A stretch of 64,000 nt of DNA from Bacteroidota bacterium (GCA_013696965.1 JACCXN010000094.1:37434-101433); one strand, 5' to 3'; shown: positions 1 through 10,419, counted from the stretch's first letter. The notes: generated by a model not told the origin, from the letters alone. Translations and numbers: made by a program.

Positions 1-1191
1 TTCCGACTTTGTGCTTAAGCTTTGTTTCACAGAATCCTTTCTGTTGTATAAAAGCATTTTATGCAATTCTATTTTAACAGGGCACACTTCAGTGCATTTT
101 CCGCATAATGAGGAGGCAAAGCTAAGGTGCTTATTCTTTTCCATTCCTTCAAGATGAGGCATAATAACCGCACCAATTGGGCCACTGTAAGTAGTTCCAT
201 AGGAATGTCCGCCAATGTTTTTATATACAGGGCATGCATTCAGGCAAGCTCCACAACGAATACAAGACAAGGCCCTGCGCTGTTCGGGTTGGGCAAGTAA
301 GTTTGTTCTTCCATTATCAAGTAAAATAACATACATTTCCTCAGGCCCGTCTGTTTCTCCTGCTTGGCGTGGACCATTAATAATGGTATTATAAACGGTG
401 AGATTTTGTCCCGTTCCATGCGTGGCTAAAAGAGGCCAGAAAAGGTCAAGGTCTTTGGTTGAGGGAATTAATTTTTCAATACCGGCAATGGCAATATGAA
501 CTTTTGGAAAAGCCATTGACATCAAAGCATTTCCTTCGTTTTCTGTTATGGCTATGGCGCCAGAATCAGCAATTAAAAAATTTGCACCGGTTATGCCTGC
601 TTGGGCAGTTCTGAATTTATCCCTTAGCTTTTCTCTCACATAAGCTGTTATATCAGCCGGGGAACTGTCTAATGGTAAATTGAATTTTTCATGAAACAAC
701 TTTGCCACATCCTCCTTTGATTTATGCATGGCAGGGGTAACAATATGATAGGGTGGCTCGCCATCCAATTGTTGAATGTATTCGCCCAAATCTGTTTCCA
801 CTGTTTCTATTTGCCTTTTTTCTAAAGCTTTATTCAAACCGATTTCCTCGGTAACCATTGATTTTGACTTAACCACAATCTTTGTGTTGTGTTTCTCCAG
901 TATCTGAAATACTTCTTTTAGTGCCTCCTCTGTATCTTGTGCCCAAATTACTTTTCCGCCCTTTTTGGTAAAATTGGCTTCAAATTCAATAAGGTACTTT
1001 TCCAGGTTATCAATTACTTTGTTTTTTAAATGGGCAGCCCTGGTCTTGGCCAGGTCCAGGTTGCTGTATTGTTCTTTTCCAAGAACTACTGAATGATCGT
1101 ATTTGGAAATGTTGAAATTTAATTTTTTCCTGTGATCCAGGTCAAATGCCTTTTTTGAAGCAATTAAAAACGAATCTAAATGTGGAGCCAT
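1..1191 (-). CDS. lutB: LutB-like iron-sulfur lactate utilization protein (3' end cut by window)
   Basis: The frame runs open from an ATG at 1191 to the window edge, giving 397 residues without a stop. The first 300 residues form a LUD (DUF162) domain. Two ferredoxin-type cysteine clusters follow: CIRCGACLNACP near residue 310 and CGKCTEVCP near residue 363. This order is that of LutB, the [4Fe-4S] subunit of the LutABC complex that oxidises L-lactate to pyruvate in the cytoplasm. LutB is usually about 460 residues, so some 60 C-terminal residues lie outside. LutA and LutC are not visible and would be expected to the left if the operon is standard. A TAnnTTTG box lies 34 bases upstream of the start. 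Confidence 0.88.
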   Translation of the reverse strand, partial: MAPHLDSFLIASKKAFDLDHRKKLNFNISKYDHSVVLGKEQYSNLDLAKTRAAHLKNKVIDNLEKYLIEFEANFTKKGGKVIWAQDTEEALKEVFQILEKHNTKIVVKSKSMVTEEIGLNKALEKRQIETVETDLGEYIQQLDGEPPYHIVTPAMHKSKEDVAKLFHEKFNLPLDSSPADITAYVREKLRDKFRTAQAGITGANFLIADSGAIAITENEGNALMSMAFPKVHIAIAGIEKLIPSTKDLDLFWPLLATHGTGQNLTVYNTIINGPRQAGETDGPEEMYVILLDNGRTNLLAQPEQRRALSCIRCGACLNACPVYKNIGGHSYGTTYSGPIGAVIMPHLEGMEKNKHLSFASSLCGKCTEVCPVKIELHKMLLYNRKDSVKQSLSTKSE

Positions 1192-1590
1192 AGCTTGATT
1201 ATTGCAGTATCATTACTGGAAAGACAAATTTAAGTTAAATTATATGCTAATTAATAGGAATTTACAGTTTTAATGAACTTAAAATTGTTAATTGAGGAAA
1301 ATGATTGTCTAAAAATTATTTTTTGGTCTTTTGGATGGGTAAAATGTAGACTAAACGGGGCCTAAATATTGCATTAATGGTGAAATTTAATCCTGCGGGA
1401 TCATTTTATATGCAGATTTAATTTTACTATTTTAATAGCCATAAATTTATTTCCCTCCATGATTCCCCTAAAAAGTAAATTTATAATTTCTATCTTTATA
1501 TAATTAAATGGAAAAGTTCATTTTCCGATGCGCAGTGCTACAAAAAGGTGAATTGCCAAAACCCATTTGAACGGATATCAAATTACAGCA
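1192..1590. other. Intergenic region between divergent lutB and rnr
   Basis: An AT-rich divergent spacer of about 400 bases. It carries a candidate promoter for the minus-strand gene at 1225-1232. I see no RNA gene, repeat or further coding signal. No clear promoter could be picked for rnr. Confidence 0.5.
1225..1232 (-). promoter_or_regulatory. Candidate -7 promoter element for lutB
   Basis: On the minus strand this reads TAAATTTG, a full match to the Bacteroidota -7 consensus TAnnTTTG, 33 bases before the ATG. No clear -33 TTTG box sits at the expected distance, so the call rests on the -7 match and position alone. Confidence 0.4.
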
Positions 1591-3837
1591 ATGAAAAAAA
1601 AACACAAATCCAAAGATCCTATAAAGTCTATATTAACAAAAGATATTACTTCTATTCTTGAAAAGAATCCTAAAAAAGCATTTAATTACAAGCAAATTGC
1701 CGGAATTCTTCGCATGGATGATCCTGCGACAAGAACACTGATAAATGAAATTTTAGTTGAATTAAAGGATAGGAATGTGTTGGAAGAAGCGCAAAGAGGA
1801 TGCTTTAAAATGAATGTTTCCAATCCCTACATTACAGGTGTTGTAGATTTAAAGGGAAATGGAGCTGCCTATGTAATTACAGATGATTTGGAAGAAGATG
1901 TATATGTAGCCCCAAAATTCGTAAGAACGGCCATGCATGGAGACACTGTAAAGGTGTATATAATCAGTAACAAGAAAACGGGTTCAACAGATGGTGAAAT
2001 AGTTGAAATTATAAAAAGAGCACGAACTGAATTCGTTGGAAGAGTTCAACTTTCTGCACGTTTTGCTTTCCTTATTCCGGATAGCACAAAAATGAATGTT
2101 GATTTGTTTATTCCCCTGGAACATTTAAAAGGCGCAAAGGATGGACAAAAAGCAATTGGAAGAATTACAGAATGGCCCAGAGGAGGTAAAAACCCGGTAG
2201 GTGAAATAATTGATGTATTAGGTGAACCGGGCGATAACGATGTAGAAATGCATGCAATTTTAGCAGAATTTGGTTTGCCTTATTCATTTCCCAGAGATGT
2301 GGAAATACTGGCGGATAAAATTCCTATAGAAATTTCACAACAAGAAATTGAGAAAAGAAGGGATTTTCGCAAAATCACAACCTTTACCATTGACCCGGTT
2401 GATGCTAAAGATTTTGATGATGCTTTATCCATTCGTAAACTTGAAAATGGCAATTGGGAAATAGGAGTACACATTGCCGATGTTTCACATTATGTGAAGG
2501 AAGGCTCAGGGATTGACAAAGAAGCTTTTAACAGGGCTACTTCTATTTACCTTGTTGACAGGGTAGTGCCAATGCTCCCGGAGGTTTTGTCTAACAACGT
2601 TTGTTCCTTAAGGCCAAACGAAGAAAAGCTTTGCTTTTCTGCAGTTTTTGAAATGGATGATGATGCAAGGCTAATTAAAGAATGGTTCGGAAGAACCATA
2701 ATAAATTCCGATAGAAGGTTTACATACGAAGAGGCCCAGGAAGTAATTGAAACAGGTAAAGGAGATTTTCAAGATGAAGTGCTGACACTTGACCGACTGG
2801 CAAAAATTTTAAGGGCCGATCGTTTTAAAATAGGCTCTATCGATTTCCATACCATTGAAGTTAAGTTCAAAATGGATGAAAAAGGAAACCCAATAGGTGT
2901 TTATATTAAGGAGCAAAAGGATTCTAATGAATTAGTGGAGGACTTTATGCTCTTAGCAAACAGAAGAGTTGCCACATTTGTTGGAATGAAGCATACAGAT
3001 AATTCTGATGGCAAAGAGAAAGAAGAATCAGCAAATGGTAAGCAAGGCAAGCTTAACCATAAAAACATAAAGGATAAAAACAAGGACGAACAGTTAACTG
3101 AAATTAAACTTGATCCTTTAAGGCCCTTTGTTTACCGCATTCATCCCACACCTAATGAGGATAAACTGAGAACCTTTGTGCAGTTTGTAAATAAGATAGG
3201 ATTTAAAATGACGCTAAAATCAAATGCGGATGCATCCTTTGCATTAAATAAGTTGATTAAGGAGGTAGAAGGAAAAAAAGAAGAAAACATGATTAGCCAG
3301 CTTGCCATTCGCACTATGGCAAAGGCAATTTATACCACAAAAAACATTGGCCATTATGGATTAGGCTTTAAATACTATTCTCATTTTACCTCACCCATTC
3401 GTAGATATCCTGATTTAATGGTTCACCGCTTGCTGGCTCAATACCTGGAAGGAAAAACAGTTAAAGCAGAAGGCCTGGAAGAGCAATGCAAACACTCCTC
3501 AGATATGGAAAAACTTGCTTCTGAAGCAGAAAGAGCATCTATAAAATACAAGCAAGCCCAGTATCTTGAAGAAAGAATAGGGGAAGCATTTGATGGCGTT
3601 ATTTCTGGAGTTACAGAATGGGGCTTGTATGTTGAGATAATTGAAAATAAATGCGAGGGAATGATCCGTATAAAAGACATTGAAGGTGATTTTTATATTT
3701 ACGATGAGGAGTCATATTGCCTTATCGGGAAAAAACACGGAAAAAAGTATCAAATAGGGGATAAATTAAAAATAGAAGTAAAAAAGGTTGATTTGATGAA
3801 AAAACAAATCGATTTTATGCTTGCCGAAGAGGATTGA
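1591..3837 (+). CDS. rnr: Ribonuclease R (3'-5' exoribonuclease)
   Basis: RNase R degrades structured RNA processively from the 3' end in the cytoplasm. Domains in order: an N-terminal winged helix (to about residue 75), cold-shock domains, the RNB catalytic domain (about 255-640) with the metal-binding motif TIDPVDAKDFDDALS and the late motif HFTSPIRRYPDLMVHR, and a C-terminal S1 domain (about 670-745). The frame also allows a TTG start at 1567, but the ATG at 1591 opens the usual basic leader MKKKHKSK and is preferred. A charged low-complexity insert of about 40 residues (near 470-510) interrupts the RNB domain, and most RNase R proteins lack it. The SDR gene follows 57 bases downstream. 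Confidence 0.95.
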   Translation: MKKKHKSKDPIKSILTKDITSILEKNPKKAFNYKQIAGILRMDDPATRTLINEILVELKDRNVLEEAQRGCFKMNVSNPYITGVVDLKGNGAAYVITDDLEEDVYVAPKFVRTAMHGDTVKVYIISNKKTGSTDGEIVEIIKRARTEFVGRVQLSARFAFLIPDSTKMNVDLFIPLEHLKGAKDGQKAIGRITEWPRGGKNPVGEIIDVLGEPGDNDVEMHAILAEFGLPYSFPRDVEILADKIPIEISQQEIEKRRDFRKITTFTIDPVDAKDFDDALSIRKLENGNWEIGVHIADVSHYVKEGSGIDKEAFNRATSIYLVDRVVPMLPEVLSNNVCSLRPNEEKLCFSAVFEMDDDARLIKEWFGRTIINSDRRFTYEEAQEVIETGKGDFQDEVLTLDRLAKILRADRFKIGSIDFHTIEVKFKMDEKGNPIGVYIKEQKDSNELVEDFMLLANRRVATFVGMKHTDNSDGKEKEESANGKQGKLNHKNIKDKNKDEQLTEIKLDPLRPFVYRIHPTPNEDKLRTFVQFVNKIGFKMTLKSNADASFALNKLIKEVEGKKEENMISQLAIRTMAKAIYTTKNIGHYGLGFKYYSHFTSPIRRYPDLMVHRLLAQYLEGKTVKAEGLEEQCKHSSDMEKLASEAERASIKYKQAQYLEERIGEAFDGVISGVTEWGLYVEIIENKCEGMIRIKDIEGDFYIYDEESYCLIGKKHGKKYQIGDKLKIEVKKVDLMKKQIDFMLAEED

Positions 3838-3894
3838 ATTCAATTTAAAACCCACCATTTTCAATTATAAAAAGCGAAACAAAGCACAGAAGAA

Positions 3895-4626
3895 ATGATA
3901 AAAGTAGCAATTGTTACAGGAGGCAGTAAGGGCATTGGCAAGGCATTGGTTAAAACATATTCAGAAAATGGATATACAGTTTATTCCATAGCAAGAACAA
4001 AAAACACTGAACTGAAAAATAAAAACATAAAGCATATTCTCTTTGATCTTAGCAATACCATTGAATTGGAAGAAATGGTTGCTAAAATGTTTAAAAAAAT
4101 TAAATTGAAAGAACTTGATTCCATTACACTTATTAACAATGCAGGGAGTCTTGGTAAAATTAAAAGTATTGAAAAAGTGGATGTAGAAACAGTTCAAAAA
4201 ACCATTGCATTAAATACAACAGCTCCAATGGTTTTAAGTGCCTTATTTATACGAAACACTTCCAAATTATCCTGCATTAAAAAAATTATAAATATTTCTT
4301 CCGGGGCAGCTAAAAATCCTTATGCCGGATGGACCATGTACTGCTCAACAAAAGCAGCTTTGGACATGATGACAAAAACAATAGCACTTGAGCAGCAGGA
4401 ACTTCCATTGGGAGTGAAAATCATATCGCTTTATCCTGGAGTTGTGGAAACAGCAATGCAGGAAAAAATAAGGAAAACTCCGATAAAAGATTTTAAGAGT
4501 GTTGGAAAATTCATTGACCTAAAAGAACAAAATCTTTTGGCGGACCCTATTGATGTTGCATCTGCTATTTTTTCACTGGATGAAAAAAATCAATTTGCCA
4601 ATGGGGAGGTTGTTAGTTTGAAATAA
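3895..4626 (+). CDS. Short-chain dehydrogenase/reductase (SDR family)
   Basis: A 243-residue Rossmann-fold oxidoreductase. The cofactor motif TGGSKGIGKA sits at residues 8-17, NNAG at about 80-83, the catalytic serine in NISSG near 138, and the active-site pair YCSTK near 152-156. The basic residues after the second beta strand (SIARTKN) suggest NADP. Overall spacing resembles sepiapterin reductase and the bacterial benzil reductases, but the substrate cannot be read from the sequence. It lies 57 bases after rnr on the same strand, so co-transcription is possible, and its stop converges with that of dxs. Confidence 0.85.
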   Translation: MIKVAIVTGGSKGIGKALVKTYSENGYTVYSIARTKNTELKNKNIKHILFDLSNTIELEEMVAKMFKKIKLKELDSITLINNAGSLGKIKSIEKVDVETVQKTIALNTTAPMVLSALFIRNTSKLSCIKKIINISSGAAKNPYAGWTMYCSTKAALDMMTKTIALEQQELPLGVKIISLYPGVVETAMQEKIRKTPIKDFKSVGKFIDLKEQNLLADPIDVASAIFSLDEKNQFANGEVVSLK

Positions 4627-4653
4627 AAAAGGCCTAAAAGAAGAATGAACTAA

Positions 4654-6585
4654 TTATTTAATATTCATTACAACTTTTTGCTTTCCGGCCATTTTTCTTG
4701 CTGCAGCAGCTATATTCTCGGCACTGTAACCACATTCTTCATGAAGCTCAGCTTGTTCTCCATGTTCAATAATAACATCGGGAATTCCAAGGCGGATTAC
4801 TCTTGATGAATAATTGTTATCAGCCATAAACTCAAGAATTGCACTTCCCATTCCACCCATAATACAACCGTCTTCAACAGTAATTACTTTTTCAAACTTT
4901 TGAAAAACTTCATGCAATAGCATTTCATCCAGGGGTTTTGCAAAACGCATATCATAATGCGCTACTGATATTCCTTCATTCTCCAAAACATTACAAGCAT
5001 TTACAGCATAATTCCCAATATGGCCAATAGTTAAAATAGCAATTTCTTCACCTGTTTTTATCCTGCGTCCGGTTCCAGGAATTATTTTTTTGAATTGGGT
5101 TTTCCAATCGGTCATTACTCCGTTTCCCCGAGGATAACGGATTACAAAAGGCCCCATGTCTTCCAGTTGGGCAGTATACATAAGGTTGCGTAATTCTTCC
5201 TCATTCATTGGAGCAGACACAATTAAATTGGGAATACACCGCATAAAAGCAATATCATAAGCACCATGATGAGTTGAACCATCTGCACCAGCAATGCCTG
5301 CCCTGTCAAGACACAAAACTACATTGAGGTTTTGAAGGGCCACATCATGAATAACCTGGTCATAAGCCCTTTGCATAAAGGAGGAATAAATATTGCAAAA
5401 AGGAACCATTCCCTGTGAAGCCAAACCTGCTGAAAAAGTTACAGCATGTTGCTCAGCAATGCCTACATCAAATGCCCTGTCTGGCATTGCTTTCATCATA
5501 ATATTCAAGGAACAGCCCGAGGGCATGGCTGGCGTAATTCCCATTATTCTGGAATTTTTTTCTGCAAGCTCAACAATAGTATGTCCAAATACATCCTGGT
5601 ATTTTGGGGGCTGGGGTGATTTTGGTGATATTTTTATTATCTCTCCCGTTTCCTTATTGAAAAAGCCGGGGGCATGCCATACAGTTTGATTTCCCTCTTC
5701 GGAATATTTGTAACCCTTGCCTTTTTTAGTTACACAATGTAAAATTTTAGGCCCTGGAATATCTTTCAAATCACGCAACACTTTTTCCAGATGCAAAACA
5801 TCATGCCCATCAATAGGACCAAAATACCTGAAGTTAAGAGACTCAAACATATTGCTTTTATTTAAAACAGCTGTTTTAATAGAGTTCTCGATTTTTTGTG
5901 CAATTACCTGAGCATTCGGACCAAATTTGCTGATTTTACCCAGCAAGTTCCATACCTCGTCCTTTACCTTGTTGTATGTATGGGAAGTGGTGATATCAGT
6001 TAAATAATGTTTCAATGCCCCTACATTGGGATCAATGGACATGCAATTATCATTTAAAATTACAAGAAGGTTTGTGTTTTCAACACCTCCATGATTTAAA
6101 CCTTCAAAAGCAAGTCCTGCTGTCATTGCCCCGTCTCCTATTACTGCAATGTGCTGCTTGTCTTTTTCTTTCTTGTAGTGAGATGCTACGGCCATTCCAA
6201 GGGCAGCAGAAATGGAAGTGGATGAATGTCCTACTCCAAAGGTATCAAAAGGACTTTCTGATCTTTTTGGAAATCCACTTATACCTTTATAAATTCTGTT
6301 TGTTGGAAAAGATTCTCTTCTGCCAGTTAAAATTTTGTGACCATAAGCCTGATGGCCAACATCCCATACCAATTGGTCAAAAGGAGTGTTAAAAACATAA
6401 TGAAGTGCAACAGTAAGTTCAACCACTCCAAGGCTTGCCCCGAAATGACCTCCTTTTACTGAAACAACATCTATAATATACTGCCTCAACTCCATGCACA
6501 ATTGAGGGAGTTGTTCGGTTTTTATTTTTCTTAAATCAGCCGGATCTTCTATTTGCTTTAGAAGAGGCCCTGCAGCATTTTTCAT
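4654..6585 (-). CDS. dxs: 1-deoxy-D-xylulose-5-phosphate synthase
   Basis: DXS condenses pyruvate and glyceraldehyde 3-phosphate in a thiamine-diphosphate reaction, the first step of the non-mevalonate isoprenoid route. At 643 residues it is of normal length. The TPP-binding stretch GDGAMTAGLAFEGLNH lies near residue 150, with the conserved NDNCMSI shortly after. The central pyrimidine-binding part carries DRAGIAGADGSTHHG near 430 and FMQRAYDQVIHD before it, and the C-terminal transketolase domain is complete. A TAnnTTTG box lies 25 bases upstream of the ATG. No isoprenoid neighbour is present. Confidence 0.97.
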   Translation of the reverse strand: MKNAAGPLLKQIEDPADLRKIKTEQLPQLCMELRQYIIDVVSVKGGHFGASLGVVELTVALHYVFNTPFDQLVWDVGHQAYGHKILTGRRESFPTNRIYKGISGFPKRSESPFDTFGVGHSSTSISAALGMAVASHYKKEKDKQHIAVIGDGAMTAGLAFEGLNHGGVENTNLLVILNDNCMSIDPNVGALKHYLTDITTSHTYNKVKDEVWNLLGKISKFGPNAQVIAQKIENSIKTAVLNKSNMFESLNFRYFGPIDGHDVLHLEKVLRDLKDIPGPKILHCVTKKGKGYKYSEEGNQTVWHAPGFFNKETGEIIKISPKSPQPPKYQDVFGHTIVELAEKNSRIMGITPAMPSGCSLNIMMKAMPDRAFDVGIAEQHAVTFSAGLASQGMVPFCNIYSSFMQRAYDQVIHDVALQNLNVVLCLDRAGIAGADGSTHHGAYDIAFMRCIPNLIVSAPMNEEELRNLMYTAQLEDMGPFVIRYPRGNGVMTDWKTQFKKIIPGTGRRIKTGEEIAILTIGHIGNYAVNACNVLENEGISVAHYDMRFAKPLDEMLLHEVFQKFEKVITVEDGCIMGGMGSAILEFMADNNYSSRVIRLGIPDVIIEHGEQAELHEECGYSAENIAAAARKMAGKQKVVMNIK

Positions 6586-6610
6586 GGCTTCAATTTATTT
6601 TTTAAAAAAA

Positions 6611-6618
6611 CAAAGATA
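6611..6618 (-). promoter_or_regulatory. Candidate -7 promoter element for dxs
   Basis: The minus strand reads TATCTTTG, a full TAnnTTTG match, 25 bases upstream of the dxs ATG. No -33 TTTG was found at 17-23 bases. Confidence 0.45.
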
Positions 6619-6853
6619 TAAAGAAAATCTTTGAATAGATTTTTGATGTACTAATTACTGTCCGCCACGGGTTATTGGGTAATTTAATACAATTTAAATT
6701 ATCGATTAGTCTGATTTTAATTTTCTTGTTTTTTCCTAATTATAGATGATTAGGTTCCAATATATAGTAAACGCATTAAATAAAATTAATTGTCCCTAAA
6801 ACCGACATCCTTGTTTATTAAAAAACGGAAATATTTCTAATTTAATTCAAAAA

Positions 6854-6888
6854 AAACACACTAAAAGTAAAGCTCTTTTAGTGTGTTT
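6854..6888 (-). terminator. Rho-independent terminator of the RND efflux operon
   Basis: A perfect 14-bp stem (AAACACACTAAAAG with its exact complement) closes a 7-base loop. On the minus strand it is followed by a run of T, and it lies 55 bases beyond the stop of the RND permease gene. This is the expected end of the transcript that starts at the TetR gene. Confidence 0.85.
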
Positions 6889-6943
6889 GCCCATTTAGTT
6901 TTGTGTTACCAGAATTTACTTTAAATCTTCAGCAAATTCAAAT

Positions 6944-9900
6944 TTAATTTTTTCTGCCATAAACTCTCTCTTTAAGAGCGTTCATCAAGTAATACATTCC
7001 TGGAACGATAATCAATGTTAGAAAAGTTGCGAAAAACAAACCAAAAATCACTGTAGATGACATTGGGCCCCAAAAAAGCGCATTGTCTCCGCCAAAATAT
7101 ATTTGTGGATCAAAATCGGACAAAAGGGTGAAAAAATTAATATTCATTCCTAAAGCAAGCGGCAATAATCCCAGTATGGTGGTAATGGCAGTAAGCAACA
7201 CCGGGCGTAATCTTTTTTGCCCGGCCTCCACGATAATGTTTTTAATTTCATCTATTGGTAACATTTCACCCATGGGCATATCAAGCTCCTGTTTGCGCCG
7301 GTCCATAAGTAAGTTGCTGTAATCAATTAGTACAATGGCATTGTTTACTACAATCCCTGCCAATGAAATAATTCCAATCATAGTCATGATTACAATAAAG
7401 TCCATTTGGAAAATAACCAATCCTAACAATACTCCAATTAAACTGAATACTACAGAAGCAACAATGATAAAGGGTGTTCCTGAGGAGTTAAATTGTGCTA
7501 CCAAAATTAAAAAGATAAGAAAAACGGCCATAAGCAAAGCCTTGCTCAAAAAGCTCATTTCTTTTGCTTGTTCCTCCTGCTCTCCGGTAAACTTAACCTG
7601 GTATCCCTCCGGAAGATTAAAGTCCTTCATCGCATTTTTAATTTCCTGAACAGTTTCATTGGGATTAACACCTTCCTTTACGTTGGAGGTAATAGTAATA
7701 ACCCGGTTTTGATTTTTTCGCTTCACAGCACTAAAGGTGGTGCTTTTTACAGGAGTTGCAATGGATGAAATGGGTACTTGTCTCATCTTTCCGCTAACCA
7801 TATCCCTGAAGGTAATGCGTTGGTTTAACAAGCTTTCGGTATTGTATCTGTACTCGTCTTTAAAGCGAATATTAATTGGATAATCATCCTTTCCCTGTTT
7901 AAACCTGGAAATCTCTTTACCAAACAAAGCCGTTCTTATGGCCGAACCAACCTGGCCTGTTGAAATTCCAAACCTTCGGGATTTATCTCTGTCTATTTCT
8001 ACTAGTAATTCAGGTTTGCCAAGTTCCACATCAGGCTTTAGTTCCTCAATGCCATTTACATTTAAATCATTAATATACGCCCGTATATTCTCTGCATAAA
8101 TCACCAGTGAATCATAATCTTCGCCACTTATTTCTATGTTTATCGGCTTTCCACGCGGTGGCCCTGCCTGGTTTTTATCTACTGTAACCTGTACACCCGG
8201 AATTGCTTTTATATTATTCCTTATTTTCTCCATTACCTCAGCCGTACTAACTCCCCTGCGGTGTTGGAATTCTACAAAATTTACAGTTATTCTCCCTTTA
8301 TGCGGAGTGTTACCCATAACAGGACCTTGAGAGGGATCACTTGTTCCATCTCCAACTTGTGCAATAACAGATTCCACAAGGAAGTTTTTTCTAGCTAACA
8401 TGCTTCCTTCTTCTACAGGCTCTTCAAATTCAGCTAAAGTGTTTACAAGAATGTTTTCAACTCTAGAGGTTGCTGCATTCGTAGCCTCTATATCTGTTCC
8501 AATAGGTTTTTCAATAAAAATATTTACATAATTCGGTTGGTTTACCGGGAAAAATTCAACCTTTGGAGTAAAAAGAATCAATAAAACGAAAGATAAAATT
8601 AGCAGTACAAAGGTTCCAAAAAAGAACACGAGTGGGTTTTTCTTTTTTAATGTAAAGGTTAAAAAACGACTGTATTTTGATTCGATTTTTGGAAGAAATA
8701 CATTCTGAAATCGTGCCGTTGCCGGCCCTAAAATATACAAGTTCAGCACCAGAAGAAAACCGGCAATAATTAACAGGTTTCCAAAAGTATTAAACTTTAA
8801 AAATAAGGAAATAAGCCCCAAAACAGTAACGATTGAAAAGGCAATTAAAACTTTCTTTTTACTAGGGATGGTTTCCCCCGATTTCATAAATGCTGCTGTT
8901 AAAACCGGATTAATTACCAAGGCCACAAACAGTGAGGAGCCAAGTACAATAATCAGAGTAATTGGTAAGTATTTCATGAATTCCCCCATCATTCCCGGCC
9001 AAAAGGCAAGAGGAAGAAAAGCAGCCAGTGTTGTTGCAGTAGATGTAATAATTGGAATTGCAACCTCACCAACACCTTGTTTTGCAGCCTGTACTGCATT
9101 CAGGCCTTCATCCATTAAGCGATAAATGTTTTCAACAACCACAATGCCATTGTCAACCAACATGCCTAATGCTAGAATCAGGGCAAACAACACCATAAGA
9201 TTTAAAGTAACACCCATAGCACCTAAAATCATAAAGGCCATGAACATGGAAAGAGGAATGGCTACACCAACAAATAATGCGTTGCGAAGCCCAAGGAAAA
9301 AAAGAAGTACCAAAACTACTAGGATAATACCTGAAATAATACTGTTTTCAAGATTGTCAACCTGGTTACGGGTCATATTTGATTGATCGTTCGTAACTGA
9401 AATTTGCAGGCTTTTCGGAAATTTTTCACTTTTTGCAGAGGCAATAATCTCATTGATTCGTCTGGAAGCCTCCAATAAATTTTGACCAGAGCGTTTTACA
9501 ACATCAAGCATTACCACAGGTTTTCCAAATTCCCTGGCATAGCTTCTGCTTTCCTCATCCTTAAAGGAAACAGTTGCAATATCCACCAAATGAACAATGT
9601 TATATTTCTCATCCTTTACTATAATGCTTTTAATTTCATTCAGGGTAACAAATTCACCTACAATCCTAACAGATCTGCGTAAATCACCATTCAATAAATC
9701 TCCGCCAGAAATAGTTACATTTTCCCTTTGAATGGCCTCCTCAATGTTTTGAAAATTAATTTGTAAGGCATCCATTTTATGCATATCCAGAGCTATTTCA
9801 ACTTCTTTTTGTTGCACACCTCTAATGTCAACCTTTGATATTTCCGTTAGGCTTTCTATACGATCTTCAAGATATTCAGCATAAGCACTTAATTGTTCGA

Positions 9901-10372
9901 TTGAAAAATCCCCGGAAAGATTAATATTCATAATTGGGAATTCAGAAAAATTCATTTCAAATACATTGGGTTCTGCAGGAAGATCTTTTGGAAAGTCGTT
10001 GCCGCTTTTTGTCCTGTCAACAGCATCTTTCACTTTACGTAATGCCTCTGAAGGATCGGTTTCAAAATTAAATTCCACCAATACAGTTGAAAATCCCTGG
10101 ATTGAAGTTGAGGTAACTTTTTCCACCCCGCTAATTGATTTTATTTCTTTCTCCAGTGGCCTGCTTACCATTTTTTCAATATCCAGGGCTGAATTTCCAG
10201 GGTAAGCCGTCCCAATAAAAATTTGGGGTATCACCAGTTCTGGAAAATTCTCTTTTGGCATATTGGAATAGGATATTATGCCTGCAAAAAATATAATGAT
10301 GGTTAAAACAAATATTGTGGTTTTATTATCAACCGCAAAGGAGGAAAGTTTGAACTCCCTGGTAATTTTCAT
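6944..10372 (-). CDS. RND-family efflux transporter, inner-membrane permease subunit
   Basis: An AcrB-fold proton-driven exporter of 1142 residues, the pump of a tripartite efflux system. It has one N-terminal membrane helix (about 15-35), two large periplasmic regions, and two blocks of membrane helices (about 335-560 and 920-1135). The TM4 motif reads LVDNGIVVVEN where AcrB has LVDDAIVVVEN, and the TM10 motif reads VVNNAIVLIDY where AcrB has the relay lysine. These variants occur in SwrC-like RND branches, so proton relay details probably differ from AcrB. Adaptor and outer-membrane channel genes lie immediately upstream in the same operon. The substrate is not predictable. Confidence 0.93.
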   Translation of the reverse strand: MKITREFKLSSFAVDNKTTIFVLTIIIFFAGIISYSNMPKENFPELVIPQIFIGTAYPGNSALDIEKMVSRPLEKEIKSISGVEKVTSTSIQGFSTVLVEFNFETDPSEALRKVKDAVDRTKSGNDFPKDLPAEPNVFEMNFSEFPIMNINLSGDFSIEQLSAYAEYLEDRIESLTEISKVDIRGVQQKEVEIALDMHKMDALQINFQNIEEAIQRENVTISGGDLLNGDLRRSVRIVGEFVTLNEIKSIIVKDEKYNIVHLVDIATVSFKDEESRSYAREFGKPVVMLDVVKRSGQNLLEASRRINEIIASAKSEKFPKSLQISVTNDQSNMTRNQVDNLENSIISGIILVVLVLLFFLGLRNALFVGVAIPLSMFMAFMILGAMGVTLNLMVLFALILALGMLVDNGIVVVENIYRLMDEGLNAVQAAKQGVGEVAIPIITSTATTLAAFLPLAFWPGMMGEFMKYLPITLIIVLGSSLFVALVINPVLTAAFMKSGETIPSKKKVLIAFSIVTVLGLISLFLKFNTFGNLLIIAGFLLVLNLYILGPATARFQNVFLPKIESKYSRFLTFTLKKKNPLVFFFGTFVLLILSFVLLILFTPKVEFFPVNQPNYVNIFIEKPIGTDIEATNAATSRVENILVNTLAEFEEPVEEGSMLARKNFLVESVIAQVGDGTSDPSQGPVMGNTPHKGRITVNFVEFQHRRGVSTAEVMEKIRNNIKAIPGVQVTVDKNQAGPPRGKPINIEISGEDYDSLVIYAENIRAYINDLNVNGIEELKPDVELGKPELLVEIDRDKSRRFGISTGQVGSAIRTALFGKEISRFKQGKDDYPINIRFKDEYRYNTESLLNQRITFRDMVSGKMRQVPISSIATPVKSTTFSAVKRKNQNRVITITSNVKEGVNPNETVQEIKNAMKDFNLPEGYQVKFTGEQEEQAKEMSFLSKALLMAVFLIFLILVAQFNSSGTPFIIVASVVFSLIGVLLGLVIFQMDFIVIMTMIGIISLAGIVVNNAIVLIDYSNLLMDRRKQELDMPMGEMLPIDEIKNIIVEAGQKRLRPVLLTAITTILGLLPLALGMNINFFTLLSDFDPQIYFGGDNALFWGPMSSTVIFGLFFATFLTLIIVPGMYYLMNALKERVYGRKN

Positions 10373-10419
10373 AAGTGAATATTTTGAATTGTTTTTTTTG
10401 TGGAAACCCCTCTTAATAA

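Larger units (their letters stand above)
6586..6943. other. Intergenic region with dxs promoter and efflux operon terminator
   Basis: 358 bases between two minus-strand genes. It holds a candidate dxs promoter box (6611-6618) and a strong hairpin (6854-6888) that ends the efflux operon. The middle 200 bases are AT-rich and show nothing I can name. Confidence 0.5.

Noticed and set aside
6015..6392. 125-codon plus-strand open frame inside dxs
   Set aside because: It lies entirely antisense to a well-conserved enzyme and its product is a leucine- and cysteine-rich string without any domain.
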